A stretch of DNA of 64,000 nt, from the NCBI GenBank assembly GCA_011800805.1, contig MPNW01000047.1, positions 182,735 through 246,734 on the forward strand, read 5' to 3'. The position numbers and the translations under genes were made by a program. The stretch is from Hirudo medicinalis. Lineage: Eukaryota > Annelida > Clitellata > Hirudinida > Hirudinidae. This document shows, piece by piece, positions 14,801 through 27,333 of the stretch (positions within the stretch are counted from its first letter, which is position 1; every line of letters begins with the position of its first letter). The notes below the pieces were generated by a model. It was given only the letters and a program-made list of their open reading frames with translations, searched no databases and was not told the DNA's origin.

Positions 14801-16597
14801 GGAAGTGAGAATTATGTTACTTTTTTTGTACAATTTTATGCAATTTGCTGATAATTTTTAAAGAAGAATGAGTGTTCGTATCGTTGTGGGGTGTTTGAGG
14901 AAGTATTCCGACACGTGGTTATTACAATTATGGGAAAATACGGGACATAGACTTCGCTGCTGCTTGTGTTTATTTTTATAATCGTGAGATGTGATTAAAT
15001 TCTAGGCATTTGCTAGTCAGTACTGCCATTGCAACCCAGATGTAGTCAAGTCCTTCAATAGGCCTGACACAGTCTTCCTCCTTGCATTTGCAACCATTAT
15101 GCTCAACACTGATCTCCATAACAAAAGTATCAAACCTGATAGAAAGATGAAGCTCGAAGAATTCATAAAAAATCTTAGAGGTTCTCGGCCATTTTCCAAC
15201 AATTAATAGCTCGCTCATGTTAATTCGATTACTTTTCGATTAGGAATAGATGACGGGGACGATGTCAACCCCGAGCTGCTTGCAGGGATTTACGAAAGAA
15301 TCAAGGCTTCCGAGTTTGTGCCGGGATCCGATCACGTTTCGCAAGTGGCCAAAGTCGAACAGATGATTGTGGGGAAGAAACCTGTCAGTGATTTGCAACC
15401 ACTTATTGAATTAGGAATATAAAATCACTAATAAAATTTACTACAGTGATCATAATATGTTGGAAATAATGAAATTATAATTAGATGGTATTAATTTGCG
15501 AATATTGTTTTTGGTTTAGCAATTGGCCGAGCTGCACAGACGCCTCGTATGTTATTGCAGATTGTACGAGGTGCAAGACCCAAATAGGAAAGAAAAGTTT
15601 GGGTTGCATCAAAGGGAAGTGTTTTTATTCAATGACATGATTATGGTTAGTTTCTCTTTTAGCTCTTATTTTACAAAATTGCATGTTTGATTTGTAATTT
15701 CCAGGTCACAAAAATTATTGGAAAAAAGAAAAATTCCGTGAGCTACAGCTTCCGATGCACGTTCTCATTATCGGGGATGATAGTGTATCTGTTTGAATCA
15801 CAATGTTAGTCTAATTGGATGTTCATTTGCATTAAAAGTTTAAAGGTCCATGTTCACTTTGTTGGGTTCTAAGAATTAATGAGTAGGAATGATTTGTTGT
15901 AATAATTTTACAATAATGCAGATTACAAACATGGAATTCGCCTTGCAAATGGAAGCAATGGAAAGGCAACAATTATGCTTAATGCACGAAATGAACATGA
16001 CAGATCAAAATTTGTGGAAGACCTCAAAGAAGCCATTCTCGAGGTTTAACCTGGAGATTCGCATTATTTTTGGAAGACTTGGAACTAATTGTCTTTCTTC
16101 GAACTGTTGCAGATGAATGAAATGGAAGCACTGAGGATTGAAGAGGAGTTGATGAAACAGCAGATGATGAAGCAAAAGCATTGCAATTACAACAGACACA
16201 GCAAGGACTCTGGCGTTGTGGACATCGAACTGCTCCGCCCATCGGATTTTGGAGGCAACAGACTGTCCACCAATGCCGACGCCAGAGTCAGCAGCTCTCC
16301 TTCCTTGCCTGATGTTGTGGAATGTTAGCATCATTTCCTTTGACATAAAAAATTACAAAGACGTATGTGGCACGAGAGTGTTTCTGAGTCATTTATTTAT
16401 TAGGAACTTTAAATTTAAATAACACGACATAACGATTGCTACTTTAACACCTTTAAACACCTAATTGTTTCTAGGTGAAGTTTGTTGTTTTGAATTATTA
16501 GCAGAAAAGCATACCAAATGCCATTTATTGTTTGCTAGATGTACACAGAGGCAGTGCAGGATCCTTGGATAGCGGATTGGTGAGCATCCATACCTAA
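11879..16597 (+). CDS. IQSEC: IQ motif and Sec7 domain ARF-GEF (IQSEC/BRAG family)
   Basis: This is an ARF guanine-nucleotide exchange factor, BRAG type (ARF6-directed in vertebrates). The start is the ATG after a spliced 5' UTR; the upstream frame has a stop. Exons: 11879-13721, 13869-14030, 14265-14346, 14772-14804, 15006-15180, 15244-15383, 15520-15645, 15705-15804, 15922-16043, 16113-16323 and 16539-16597. Order of parts: a His/Gln-rich N-terminus of about 190 aa, the conserved [18 protein letters not shown] helix, an IQ motif ([13 protein letters not shown]), then a long linker. The Sec7 domain begins at [14 protein letters not shown] and has the catalytic Glu finger [14 protein letters not shown] and the [13 protein letters not shown] helix. 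A PH domain and a terminal helix end in [10 protein letters not shown]. About 1017 aa. One base is missing at GGG 12635-12637: the frame before the IQ motif and the frame after it differ, and adding one base also makes the exon 1 phase correct. Confidence 0.93.
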
Positions 16598-18329
16598 GGA
16601 CTTCCTGAAGTCCACTAAAGGCATGTTTAAGGAGTATTTTGACTTATGCCATGAATTCTGCTTTAAACTTTATTTTGAAGCATTTGATAAACAAAATTGA
16701 ATCTCTTTTAGCTTTTGTAATTCATCAGCTGAGTAATTGGTCAATTAATAAATTGTATTTTTATGTATATAAGATGTCGACACTAATTGCTCGATTGGTT
16801 GATCTTGCTCTTTTAATGTCCAAACAGTTGTGCCACACCATACATTTCATGTCTTATTTGTAACAAGTATTCACACTAGTCTTTTAGTCATGGAATGAAA
16901 GTCGTTGGGAAGGCATTCATTTTTTATTGTTAAGGATCACAGACTGTTTAATTACTTTTAAATGGAGTGTTTGTAGACCTCTCTTTATGGCATTTATTAT
17001 GTTCTGTATTATAGCATTGTCTAACTGTAGTTCTCTTTTGTGGATTCTCTTAATCAGCTTAATTTGAATCAGCTGTCGCTTCACAATTGCTTCATTTGTT
17101 GTTTTAAAACTTTTGTTTATCATCAAATTCAATGTTTATTTAAAATGACAGCCATAACTGAAATATGTATTAAAATCAAGAATCTTCAATAATTGAAAAG
17201 TTGTGATTAATTTGAACATTTCATAAAAGTTTGGTAGATTTAGAGGTAACTGAAATCCTTATTCATGATTAATGAAAGTATTTTGTCATTGAATAGTAAA
17301 AGTGTGAAAGAGGAAGCAACATGGGATCAAACTTACAGGTGTCACTTAAAATTATGTCAAATGCACTGAGATAAAGATTTAATCTGCTCAAAACAGGAAA
17401 GAAATCCTAAAATGAATGTGATTGTAAGGAGAATAGTATCCAGTTAAATAAGTGCATTGTGTCTACCTCTTGGCAGCCATCAATAATGGCAGTTGACTTT
17501 CTGCAATCACTAAGTAGTCATACCCTACTAAAGTCTCAAATGTTTGTTGTAAAAGCAACATCTTGATTGTATTACTATGAACTCGTGCCAATTCTAAAAT
17601 TTACTAATCTACTCAAAATATCTGAAAAATACTTATTTTCTGATAAAATATGGTAGATTTTAAAATAATGTGCAAATCCATATTTGTGTGCCTGCCATGT
17701 TTATGTATCTCCATCCTAATTCTAACCAAATCACTCAACATAAATATTAACCTATGTCAAGATTGCACTCTATTAAGTTTTGAATGTTCCACTATTATTC
17801 AGCACTTTCCTTTTCAAATGCTCTCAACTACCAATAATACAACAACCTAATTTGAGAAAAATGTCTCCTTTGCAAATAGAAAAATAATTTGATAAGAAAA
17901 TATACACTCCTTCAACTGAATATAAAGTAGATGTTACATATTCATCAGAATAAAAGGTCCAACGAGGTGAGGTAGAGTTCAAATAAAACATGTCATGCCA
18001 AACACTAAATGTCAAATGTTAGTGATCAAAATTTAAATCCAACTTCATTTGAATTGTTGTCAGGAAAGATTAACAAAAGCAGATGATGAGGCAGTAATTA
18101 TATATATACAAATAAACAAAGTCAAACAACCCATTGGCAAATGAAATACCTCTCGAGGAAGAAATTAAATAAAAAAAACAATTGTATCACCAAGAGTCAT
18201 GTGAGTTCTGAATTCTTAGTCTAAAACAAATACTTAATAAGGCACATTCAAAGCCACTTACGCAGTGACCTGATAGAAATAGATGTATTCGAGTTAAATG
18301 GTGGAAAATTGAAACAATTGACTTGAGAA
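16598..18329. other. Convergent spacer between IQSEC and the bZIP gene
   Basis: Contains the 3' UTRs of two genes that point at each other. AT-rich, with only short frames that show no protein features. I see no gene or repeat here. Confidence 0.5.
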
Positions 18330-19243
18330 TCACAAGAGAGAGTGAGCGTTGCTGCGATAGAACAACATGGACTGCATGTTGCAGAGCTGTGTCCTCAAGA
18401 TGTTTATTTCTGCTTTCAAGCTTATGTTCTCCTGAGCAAGTGATCTGGCTTTATGTGCTGTCTCCTCCTCTTTTTGTTTTCTTGTGTCTCGAGACTCTTG
18501 GCTGCCTCATTATTTTTTCGCCTTCTTTCCCAATAGGCCTCGTCTTTCAGCTGGCCACTTCGGGTTCGAGAAGTGGATTTGGTTTGGATTCTTTCAGGAG
18601 GTAATAGTGATTTGTCACCAAGGATTTGGTTGCAATGGTTCTTGATTATAAAGTCACATTTATCTGGAGAATCAATAGGACTAAATACCTCTGGGCTTTT
18701 ACTGCTGGCTAAAGATTCCTGATCATCACTTTTGTCAGGAACAAACACACAGGCCTCATCTGAAAAGCTGGTTTTCACTCTTTTGGCATCAGTACCAGAT
18801 GATTCTTCCACTGATTTAAATAAATTTATTGGCCTTTTTCTGTGAGGCAGGGTTCTCATCCACATCCTGTCTAATTGTTGGTCATTCGATGCCAATGCTG
18901 AAGTGGTAGAATTGCTCACAAATGGATGCCCGTCACCTGGGCTCGGAGAAACGGATGCACTGGACCTTTGCAAAGTTTCATTACGTGTTCTGGTGATAAA
19001 TGGTGAATCTGGTGATGGGGTTTTGGCTTCAATAAGATTTTTACTCCCAGCTTCCTCTTTCTCTGAAATTTTGTCAGGGAATATTTTGAACATTTTCACA
19101 TGTTCCAAAGAGAACATTTTGACATTACTATTTGACATAAAACTTGACACATTGGTGTTATTTTTAAATGCACAGTAATCCTCTTTAGCAACTCTTTTTG
19201 ATAAATCCAATATGGCATTCTCACTGGAATCAGCTAAAGCCAT
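18330..19243 (-). CDS. PAR/NFIL3-type bZIP transcription factor with a one-base frameshift
   Basis: A sequence-specific nuclear DNA-binding factor, presumably dimeric. A single coding exon follows a TTTTAG acceptor just before the ATG, so the 5' UTR is spliced. The N-terminal two thirds are Ser/Pro/Asp-rich and disordered-looking. The C-terminal bZIP begins LKDEAYWERRRKNNEAAK, the hallmark of the PAR (HLF/TEF/DBP) and NFIL3/vrille group. One base is missing between 18494 and 18495. In the next frame the protein continues SRDTRKQKEEETAHKARSL, then a heptad zipper (AQENISLKAEINILRTQL), and ends YRSNAHSLL. With that base the protein would be about 304 aa. As written, the frame leaves the basic region and stops near 18422. 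The C-terminal position of the bZIP fits PAR proteins better than NFIL3, whose bZIP is N-terminal. Confidence 0.85.
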
Positions 19244-21354
19244 CTACTAAAATAAAAAAAAACAAGTTAAGAAATTCAGAGCTCCTTAGCACTATAGAAA
19301 GTGCTAAAAAATGTAGTCAAATAAAGGTTAAATGTGCAATTGCAAATGTGCAACGAATCTACAATATTTATATTTATTACCATCAGTAATAAGGTTGATA
19401 AACTAACAATGCATTCCCGTGACATAATTACTCATTTACCATTAAATATTCAATCTAACCTTTGAAAAAGTGTAAGTTTATGCCACACGAACGTTCACAA
19501 TCTGAGGAGACGCTCAGTCAAAACTTTAGTTACGTTGGGCTGACCGCTCAAGTTAGGAACGATAAACATGTTAAGTCGGTCCACATGGTGCAGTTTTCGA
19601 TAGTGTGAGCAGGGATAAATTCTTTTTCTAAATCTTTCAGAAAACATGGACCCGATGAGGGATTCACCCCTTTCCAGCTTATTTGGATTTTCTGATGCAA
19701 AGCTATGATTTCTATTTCTATTTGGAGAGACATCACAAAACATTTAAGTATAAATTATCCAAACTAGAGGTTAATAATGATAAAGGTTTGCTAGCATTTT
19801 TTTCGATGACTTCTATGTCCGAACTCACAAATTCCAGGAAAATGCTTCAAAAACACTCGCTTTGAGTGTATCACACACTTTTCGTTTAAATTTTAACTGG
19901 TTACGCGACTTTTATCGTTACCAATTGTTTCAATTTATAGCGATTACAATGGGTATTCATGGAATATGAACCCCATAAAAATATTCATCCCATGTTCCGA
20001 AATAATCTAGAATTTAAAAATATCTCAAACTGAAAGCAGTTTGTTCATACAGGCGCGCTGACTATTGTGATGATTATAGTAACATCAACTTCTCAACTAG
20101 ATTAAGGTGAATCAGACGCGATTATGAGGTTTGCTTTAACAAGCGTTGCAACAATGTTATAATAATTCTCTCGGAGAACTATTATTTCTATAAATAATGG
20201 ATTGAAATAATAAGCAGAGCTGATTTGGAGCTGCATGACGTAATTATCACATACTTTCCTATTTTGGAAAGTAAGGCGAGTTACGGCCAAGTACAGTCAA
20301 TGCGGAGATGATTTGAAAGAATTCTCGTCCAGATCACATTCCGCAATTTTGAAACCTCTCGACGAACACAGGGGAATGCCAAAACCAATTACGATTTTTT
20401 TCCCTTCACTTAAATTGGAGAAACATTCAATGGAAGTTGATATTTAACCGGATGCTCACATTCCTTGACACCTAGACAACTTTACACGAATGCACAATTT
20501 TATGTCAAAGGGTTGCAAAAATCTCGGTTAATGTCGAGCGGCTACCGTTGTACACAGACCGACTATGATCGGCAGCTGGCTTGTCATTGTGTGTGAACTT
20601 TATCTTCTGAGGTGCTTTGTTTGTTTGGCTTACTCAGCATGAAAATACAAATGAGCACATGACATCATGCATGTTTTAGGATAAATCTGTCCCATGGTGA
20701 TATCTACGTATTTCAAGTCTGACGTCGTCGAAACATTGGTTCACGATCAGATGTAATTTCTGATCATTTGTGACCTATTTCGTTGAAATGTTTGAAAACC
20801 GGATTGAGTATGCAAGATTTTGCCACCATCTGAAACAGCTCCCTGGTATCATTTGGGTGGTATGCGGATATCAGCGTTGATTAAACAATAATTGAACTCT
20901 CGACGGTGATAGGCGCAAATGAATTGCTATCAAGTAGAGTGCCACATCTTCAAGAAGGTCCAATTACCGCAGTAAGAAAGGGCAACTCGCAATGATTGCA
21001 CACGCTTACAAATGAACTAAGCAGACCTGTGCATTGGAGTTTACCTGAGTCATCTTTCACGAATCGTTACAAGACGACTCGCATGGCAGCAGGAATTTAA
21101 AATGTCGTTATGATAAAAATCAAACCTAAGTGATTTATAGGTAATAAATAATAGTGTTACTACAATGATTTGCACTAAATTCAGAAAAATCTAAATTATC
21201 TTCTTAAATGCTGCATGAAAATTAGTTTTGCGCCAACATTAATACAAAACAAGAGATGTTTGTTTTTTTTATTTTATTGAAGTCCCTTGCACAACTGAGA
21301 TGATTAGGACTACAAAAAAAGATATCAAAAACTTATATATGAATAAGTGTACAC

Positions 21355-21440
21355 TTAGGGGCCGTCCATAAATTATGTCAACAAAGTAGGGGCGAAAGGT
21401 TTGAAAAAGTTTGACAATTCTTGACAAGGGGAGGGGGTTT
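21355..21440 (+). mobile_element. Second TIR end of the GGGGCC family
   Basis: The sequence TTAGGGGCCGTCCATAAATT followed by ATGTCA matches the reversed right end of the element at 2684-3367. A G-rich subterminal stretch (AAGGGGAGGGGG) follows, as in that element (GATGAGGGGAGAG when reversed). I did not find the matching opposite end, so length and boundaries are unknown. Confidence 0.5.
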
Positions 21441-21949
21441 AAGATTAATTGAAGTCAAAATAAAAATAACAGTGTTACTTTTTATGATAAAAAATCTAAA
21501 TTTTAACAGATGTATTTATAATATTACTGTTAGTCTTTCAGTCGTCATTGCTTGAACGGATTTGCAAAATCTATGTTGCTTCACAAGCATGGTCGCTGTG
21601 AGGGTTCTAGTGTCCAATGGCCCGGTAATTTTTAGGGGCCCGCCAGGGTTTTAAAATATTGAAATTTTACAATCGTGACCTTTGATTTTTGAATTTTTTT
21701 CTGGGAGATTTTGATCTTTGGTGACATTTTTAAAGGTTTTTATCTTTTCAGAGACGATTTTTCTAACGCTATGCCGATAATATTTATTAAATATCGAGAT
21801 ATCGATAATTAAAGCCAGTTAATAAAATGGATTTATCCATTATTTTTTTTTATTTAACAACTTTGGGGGTTAGAACCCGCAAACCTCCCTGGGTTCGCCA
21901 CTGTTATTATGCATGGATTGGCATCACATGAAAAAAGACCAAGTGATTT

Positions 21950-22720
21950 ATGCAGAGGTATAAAAACTATAAATCAGTTAACTGAACAAGTGACCTTAGA
22001 CGGCTTTGCCATCAATAAAAGTGGACTCTACCTTCGTCTTCGTATAGTAGTTCATCTCTAGAAGGCCAGCATCATGTGAAGGCTGTTCCTGCAAAACTCA
22101 TTAGACCCCAAAATGATAAGCACGCCAAACGAATTGATGGCTTGTTTTGCACAGAAACCATTAGTCATTTGAATGAGTTGGGTTCCAATTGGCTTGACTG
22201 CTGCTAACAAACAGAGTCCTTTGTTAATGCATGTTGAATATGGGGTTAATTTGCCCGATCATGACTGGGTTGTGACTGCACGACATAAGCTAATTCCTTC
22301 AGTGCATTCAGGAATTGAAATTCAGTAAAATGGTTCAAGAAACCGAGAAGCTATTGGCCATTCAGGACCAACCGACATAGCAATCAGATCTAGTAAACAT
22401 TCATCATCATTGGCATTTAGTCATGAACTTGATTTTGAAAAATTACTCAGTCTTGATGAGTTTGATGCCACTACGAAGTGTGGTATTGATAGATTTGTTA
22501 AACCAATTTTAATTATGGCAGTATCAAAAATTAATTAAAAATGCAGTTCATTTTTTGCATCACGATTTTGATGCTGTATTTCTTGTAGCAAGCACTCCAG
22601 GATAAAGAACAAAAGAGAAAAACTCAGCAAGCAACTCACTGGGTTGATTTTACCACATGACCACTATGGTAGCCATTTGAAAGAAGGGTCTCACTATTCA
22701 TACTGAATTGGATAAGGTAA
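21950..22720 (+). pseudogene. Decayed repeat-encoded ORF
   Basis: The plus-strand frames, broken by several stops and shifts, give peptides that read as one degraded protein. Readable pieces include LTAANKQSPLLMHVEYGVNL, PDHDWVVTARHKLIPSVHSG, the nearby SSKHSSS and LDFEKLLSLDEFD, and GLILPHDHYGSHL. They occur in a consistent order in a non-genic region. They remind me of a protein encoded by multicopy repeats in invertebrate genomes, but I cannot name the family, so the transposon origin is inferred. It lies 0.6 kb inside the TIR end at 21359, and the two may belong together. Confidence 0.5.
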
Positions 22721-24524
22721 ATTTTAAGTTTGAACAAACACTTGCTGAAATTTTGTCATAGATGTTCATTGATAATTTTCCAACAGTTGCTAAATATATA
22801 AAGCATTTACCAATTTACCAAAAAATAACATTATTATGTCTTTCTTTTTATAGGGGGGGGGGATAAAATAGGCCAAAATTCTCATTGGTACCACCTTGGA
22901 ATCAGTATTAGGTGCTGTTACTTGAGACTCCTATGGCTGGAATTCTGTCCCCCTTTGCTGAAACGTATGTGGTGTTCAAATGTTTCAATTCTGGTCATTC
23001 CCATTGTTTCCAGACCTCTACTGAACAAACGTTTTCTAACCCTGCTCTCTAATTCTAAAAAATGTTCGAAATTGTTTCGAAATGTTTCTAATTTTCAATT
23101 TCTGAAGAAGAGGAGTGTGACTGTGAACTGGTATTAACAGCTCTGTTCAATTTAAATTTCTTCTTAAGGCATGCCTTTTCAATGTGTCCTATTATCCCAT
23201 AGAAATTACACTCAGCTTTTTGATATCTGCAATCATCTATTAATTAAATAAATACTAGATTGCAAGTTTAAAAAGTGAGCATTTTTTCCAGAGTTTTCAC
23301 CACTGGAATCAAACTTCTCACTGACATTTGGTTTTTGTGTTGAATATGCTTCTGATCCACTAAATTCAGATGCTAACAGAACATCTAAACTAAAATTCTA
23401 TGAAGCTTCAATCCAGCTATTACTTTAATTGAAATGGGAGATACTCTTCAATACTTATATGCATGGCATGTAATTGGAATGCTAATATGCATTAATATAT
23501 GTCCACAAATGTAAGAAAATAGAGAAGTAAATCAACATAAATATAACTTCTGGTAAGGAAATGACTAGTAACAAAAATTACAAATAATTCCTTTTCAAGA
23601 ACAGAACCAAAACTATGAAACTGAATGAAATTTTAATGTTATTAAGCTAGCATGGAATCCACAATTAATGAAAGGTTTTTGACTTTTGTTAACACTAGGA
23701 TCAAGTGTAATGGTATAACGTGTTCGGAAATTTAACCGGTAACTATTGTCAGAAAGTGCTTAAAGATACATCCAAAATTGACAAGGAATCATCATAAAAG
23801 TATTTTCGGTAGCACATAATGTTCCGTAATTAGAACTATATATCGCCGGGAAAATGTTGAAAGGCAATCAAGAACACTGAAGTTCTATTTTTTAAAGCAA
23901 TCCGAATATTTTTATCTTTATCGGTTGATTTTTAATCGCCTTTTTTATAAAACCACTTTTAGGGGCTAGAACAGTGGTAGATTTCACCTTCGTTGAAATT
24001 CGTGCGATACTGGAAATCAACGTAACTAAATCATAAAATAAACAAAAATTAATTAGAAGAATGAAAATTTAAGTGTTTCGCAGCAATTGTCCACCAGTTA
24101 TAATATTTTATAACTATTTATTTACTTATTCTTGTTTATTTTCCTAATAGCCGGCAAAATCTTGTTTATTTACAAAGACGTTCTGGTCTCATGTTCTGGT
24201 TTCTGATTAATATTTTGTAAATAGTTTGCTAAGTATAATAAAATTATATTTAACAAGTTGTTAAACTAACTAATTTTATTGGATAAAACTTTAATTTTGC
24301 AGAATTATTTTTAAACGATCATTGTCTTAATTTTCATGTTTTGAGGTGGTTAAATTTCATTGGTTGAAAATTGTCAAATTCTTATTGGACAACGTAGTCC
24401 AATCAAAATCGTCCATCTGGCGGTGGGATCGAGATAAGTAGGTAGCAATACGTGCAGTTTGTATACAGTCTCGATTCGCTTGGTTGTTGACGGGTCGTCT
24501 TTGGATCAAGTTCTACAGTCTGAC

Positions 24525-26526
24525 ATGGGGAAGGTTGCGTTTGTAGCACTTTTTGCTATGGTTTTTGCTTTGGCTTGTTCGGAGCCGACTGTTTATTTTA
24601 AAGAGGAGTTTGACGGTTAGTTGTGTCCAGTTGTTAGTTGTTTGTCTTAGTTTGGAGTTTAAGAACGTCGATGAGGACAAATTCTGTTTTTAGATGGCTG
24701 GAGGAGCCGTTGGGTAGATTCGACTGCCAAGGGATCAGATCAAGGCCTTTTTGAAGTCAAAGCTGGAAAGTTTTACAACGACCTCGAACATGACAAAGGT
24801 TCGTGAACATTTTATGGAGGTTTAGCATTGCTTGATTAGCTTGATTAAGTTGTATTGCAATTAAATGTAGGCTTGAAAACCACCCAAGATGCCAAATTTT
24901 ATGGCATTTCTGCAAAGTTTGACAAGCCCTTTACTAATGATGGTAAAACGTTGGTGATCCAATTCACTGTGAAGCATGAACAAGAAATTGATTGTGGTGG
25001 AGGATACGTGAAAATATTTCCAAGTGACTTGGATCAGAAGCAAATGCATGGTGACTCACCTTACTACATCATGTTTGGTCCTGACATATGTGGGTACAGC
25101 ACAAAGAAGGTTCATGTCATCTTCAACTACAAAGGGAAGAACCTCTTGACAAAGAAAGAAATTCGTTGCAAGGTTTAATATTTTGGTTTAATAATCTGAT
25201 ACAAGATATTTGTAAAAAGCTTTAAAATGTATTTAGTAAGTAGTTTTGAAGGTGAAGTTTTTAAATACAATGCTGCAGGATGATGTTCTTACTCATCTGT
25301 ATACACTGGTTATTCGACCTGACAACACTTATGAAGTTAAGATTGACAACAAAAAGGAAGAAAGTGGTACATTGGAGGATGATTGGGATTTCTTGGAGCC
25401 CAAAACCATCAAGGTATATCATTGCTTATAAAGAGTTATTGTGAGTTGGCATCTAGATCTTAATAATTTCTGAAGGATCCTGAAGCTAAGAAACCTGAAG
25501 ACTGGGATGAAAGAGAAAACATTGATGATCCCAATGACAAGAAACCTGAAGATTGGGACAAGCCCGAGCACATTCCTGATTCTACTGCCACAAAGCCTGA
25601 GGATTGGGATGATGAGATGGATGGAGAGTGGGAACCACCAATGGTAGACAACCCTGAATACAAGGTGAGTTTTAGATTTGTGAACTCTAGATATATGATT
25701 TTTATGGCTTGAAGTAGTCAGGTTAAAAAAAAAACATGATTTTTAGGGTGAATGGAAGCCAAAACAGATACCTAATCCCTCGTACAAAGGAAAGTGGGTT
25801 CATCCTGAAATCTCCAACCCTTCTTATGTAGCAGATGACAAGCTTTACAAATACACCGATATTGGAGCCATTGGCTTTGATTTGTGGCAGGCAAGTTCAT
25901 ATAATTATTGCCATCATTGAACTCGGTTACTGATATAAGTCCATTTTAGGTTAAGTCTGGTACAATCTTTGACAACGTCTTGATCACTGATGATGAGGCT
26001 TATGCTGAGAAAGTTGGTGAAGAAACTTGGGGCATTACAAAGGTTGGGGAACAGAAAATGAAAGATAAGGCTGATGAAGAGGAGGCCAAGTTGAGAGAAG
26101 AAGAAGCCAAAAAACAAGAAGGTAAATTTGATTGTGACAAGGTTATTTTAGTGATTCTAACCTTACTTTTTACAATTAAGCTGAAGAAAAATCTAAACCC
26201 GACGAAGATGAAGAAGACGAAGACGATGATGAAGATGACAGGAAGGAGGAAGAAGAGGAACCTTCGGTAGTTATGATCGTTTAAAAATATTGTTGCAGTT
26301 TAATCAGTGCCAAATGCTTTCTGGTAAACATTTATATGTCGCTCCTTACTGAGGCTGTGCAACCTGGGTTGCCAAAATGACTCGTTGCAACTGTTGGCAA
26401 TTGCCACTTCACACAGGAACACTGACTTGCATTTAGGTATTTGGGTATGTGATGTGTTTGTAATTATTTTGTACATTTTATTTTCAGGACGACCCTAAGG
26501 ACAAACATGATCCTGGAGAGTTATAG
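24525..26526 (+). CDS. CALR: Calreticulin
   Basis: An ER-lumen lectin chaperone and calcium store. Nine exons: 24525-24615, 24694-24798, 24871-25172, 25279-25413, 25476-25664, 25747-25890, 25950-26121, 26181-26266 and 26488-26526. They give 420 aa (human 417). The signal peptide is [19 protein letters not shown]. Both family signatures are present ([16 protein letters not shown] and IMFGPDICG). The P domain has three KPEDWD repeats followed by GEWEPP and related repeats. The C-domain is strongly acidic ([17 protein letters not shown]). Exon 6 ends CAG followed by GCAAGT, a GC-AG intron. The C-terminus reads KDKHDPGEL and stop, so the usual HDEL/KDEL retrieval signal is interrupted by Pro-Gly. 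Confidence 0.97.
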
Positions 26527-26687
26527 GAAGATGATGACTCAAAACTTGTACAATATTTGTAATTTCAGGTTCATGTAATTTTTAAGTGTTAGGTGAACAG
26601 GACTGCTAAATGTTGATTGTGGGAAATTTGTTGATCAAGGTTGCCTACTCTTGGTTGCAGTATGTCCCTTATCACTGGAGATTTCTT

Positions 26688-26693
26688 AATAAA
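26688..26693 (+). promoter_or_regulatory. Calreticulin poly(A) signal
   Basis: A canonical AATAAA sits 162 bases after the calreticulin stop codon, followed by a GT-rich stretch (CGTTGTTCTGAGTTTG). Confidence 0.7.
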
Positions 26694-26799
26694 GATTTAC
26701 TCTAGTATCTGAGCGTTGTTCTGAGTTTGAGGGGTTGAGGAAAGTGTTTACCTTTCTAGCATATGTAGCGGACTTAATAGCAGTAATGTTGGCAGTTTG

Positions 26800-26892
26800 G
26801 ATGCTTGAAGTGGACTTGCCCTGGGGGGCCGGGCCGCCTGCGCCTTGAGGAGTTAGCGCTTGAACGCCAAAAGCGCTTGCCCACTACACCAA
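26800..26892 (-). repeat. tRNA-like GC-rich block
   Basis: On the minus strand the block begins GGACTTGGTGTAGTGGGCAA, resembling the D-arm half of a tRNA, and then becomes GC-rich with no convincing T arm. It is probably a tRNA-derived repeat and not a functional tRNA. Confidence 0.3.
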
Positions 26893-27333
26893 GTCCTGTT
26901 TTTTTGGTTCGTTCTACTAAAAACTTGGAAATGAAAAATATTTCTGGGATGTTTTTGTATGGGTTAGGAATCCGAAATGTTTCAGAATTGAGAGTTGAGG
27001 CACGCTCATTAGTCATCTCAGTTATAAAGGTAGCAGTTGGTTGTCGAAAGACCTTTTTCGCTTCATTCATTGTCTATCAGCTGACAACTTCATTTTTCCA
27101 ATCCCAAATTACAGAAGTGCTTAATTTTGGGATGAACAGTTACATCCTTTCTAAGCCACAAATTTATGTGGAAATAAAAATATTTGCAAAATTAAATTCT
27201 AATGCTGTAATTATTTCGAGCATAAATGTTTGAGGTAGCAGACGTTCTAAAGTTAAAAATGGGCGCATTTCTTGTTTGTTTTTGGTTACGTGCATATGGG
27301 AGCTGGAGTTTTGTTGTGCGTTTATGATATGTT

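Larger units (their letters stand above)
19244..24524. other. Long intergenic region between the bZIP gene and calreticulin
   Basis: This 5.3 kb gap has divergent promoters at its two ends. It carries a TIR end near 21359 and a decayed repeat-encoded ORF at about 21950-22720. Sequence at 19490-20300 is probably the bZIP 5' region. Elsewhere I see only short frames without protein features. Confidence 0.45.
26527..27333. other. Short spacer between calreticulin and HEI10
   Basis: Holds the calreticulin 3' UTR with AATAAA at 26688-26693, then a tRNA-like GC-rich block at about 26800-26890. The promoter of the HEI10 gene must lie within the last few hundred bases. No other gene seen. Confidence 0.5.
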
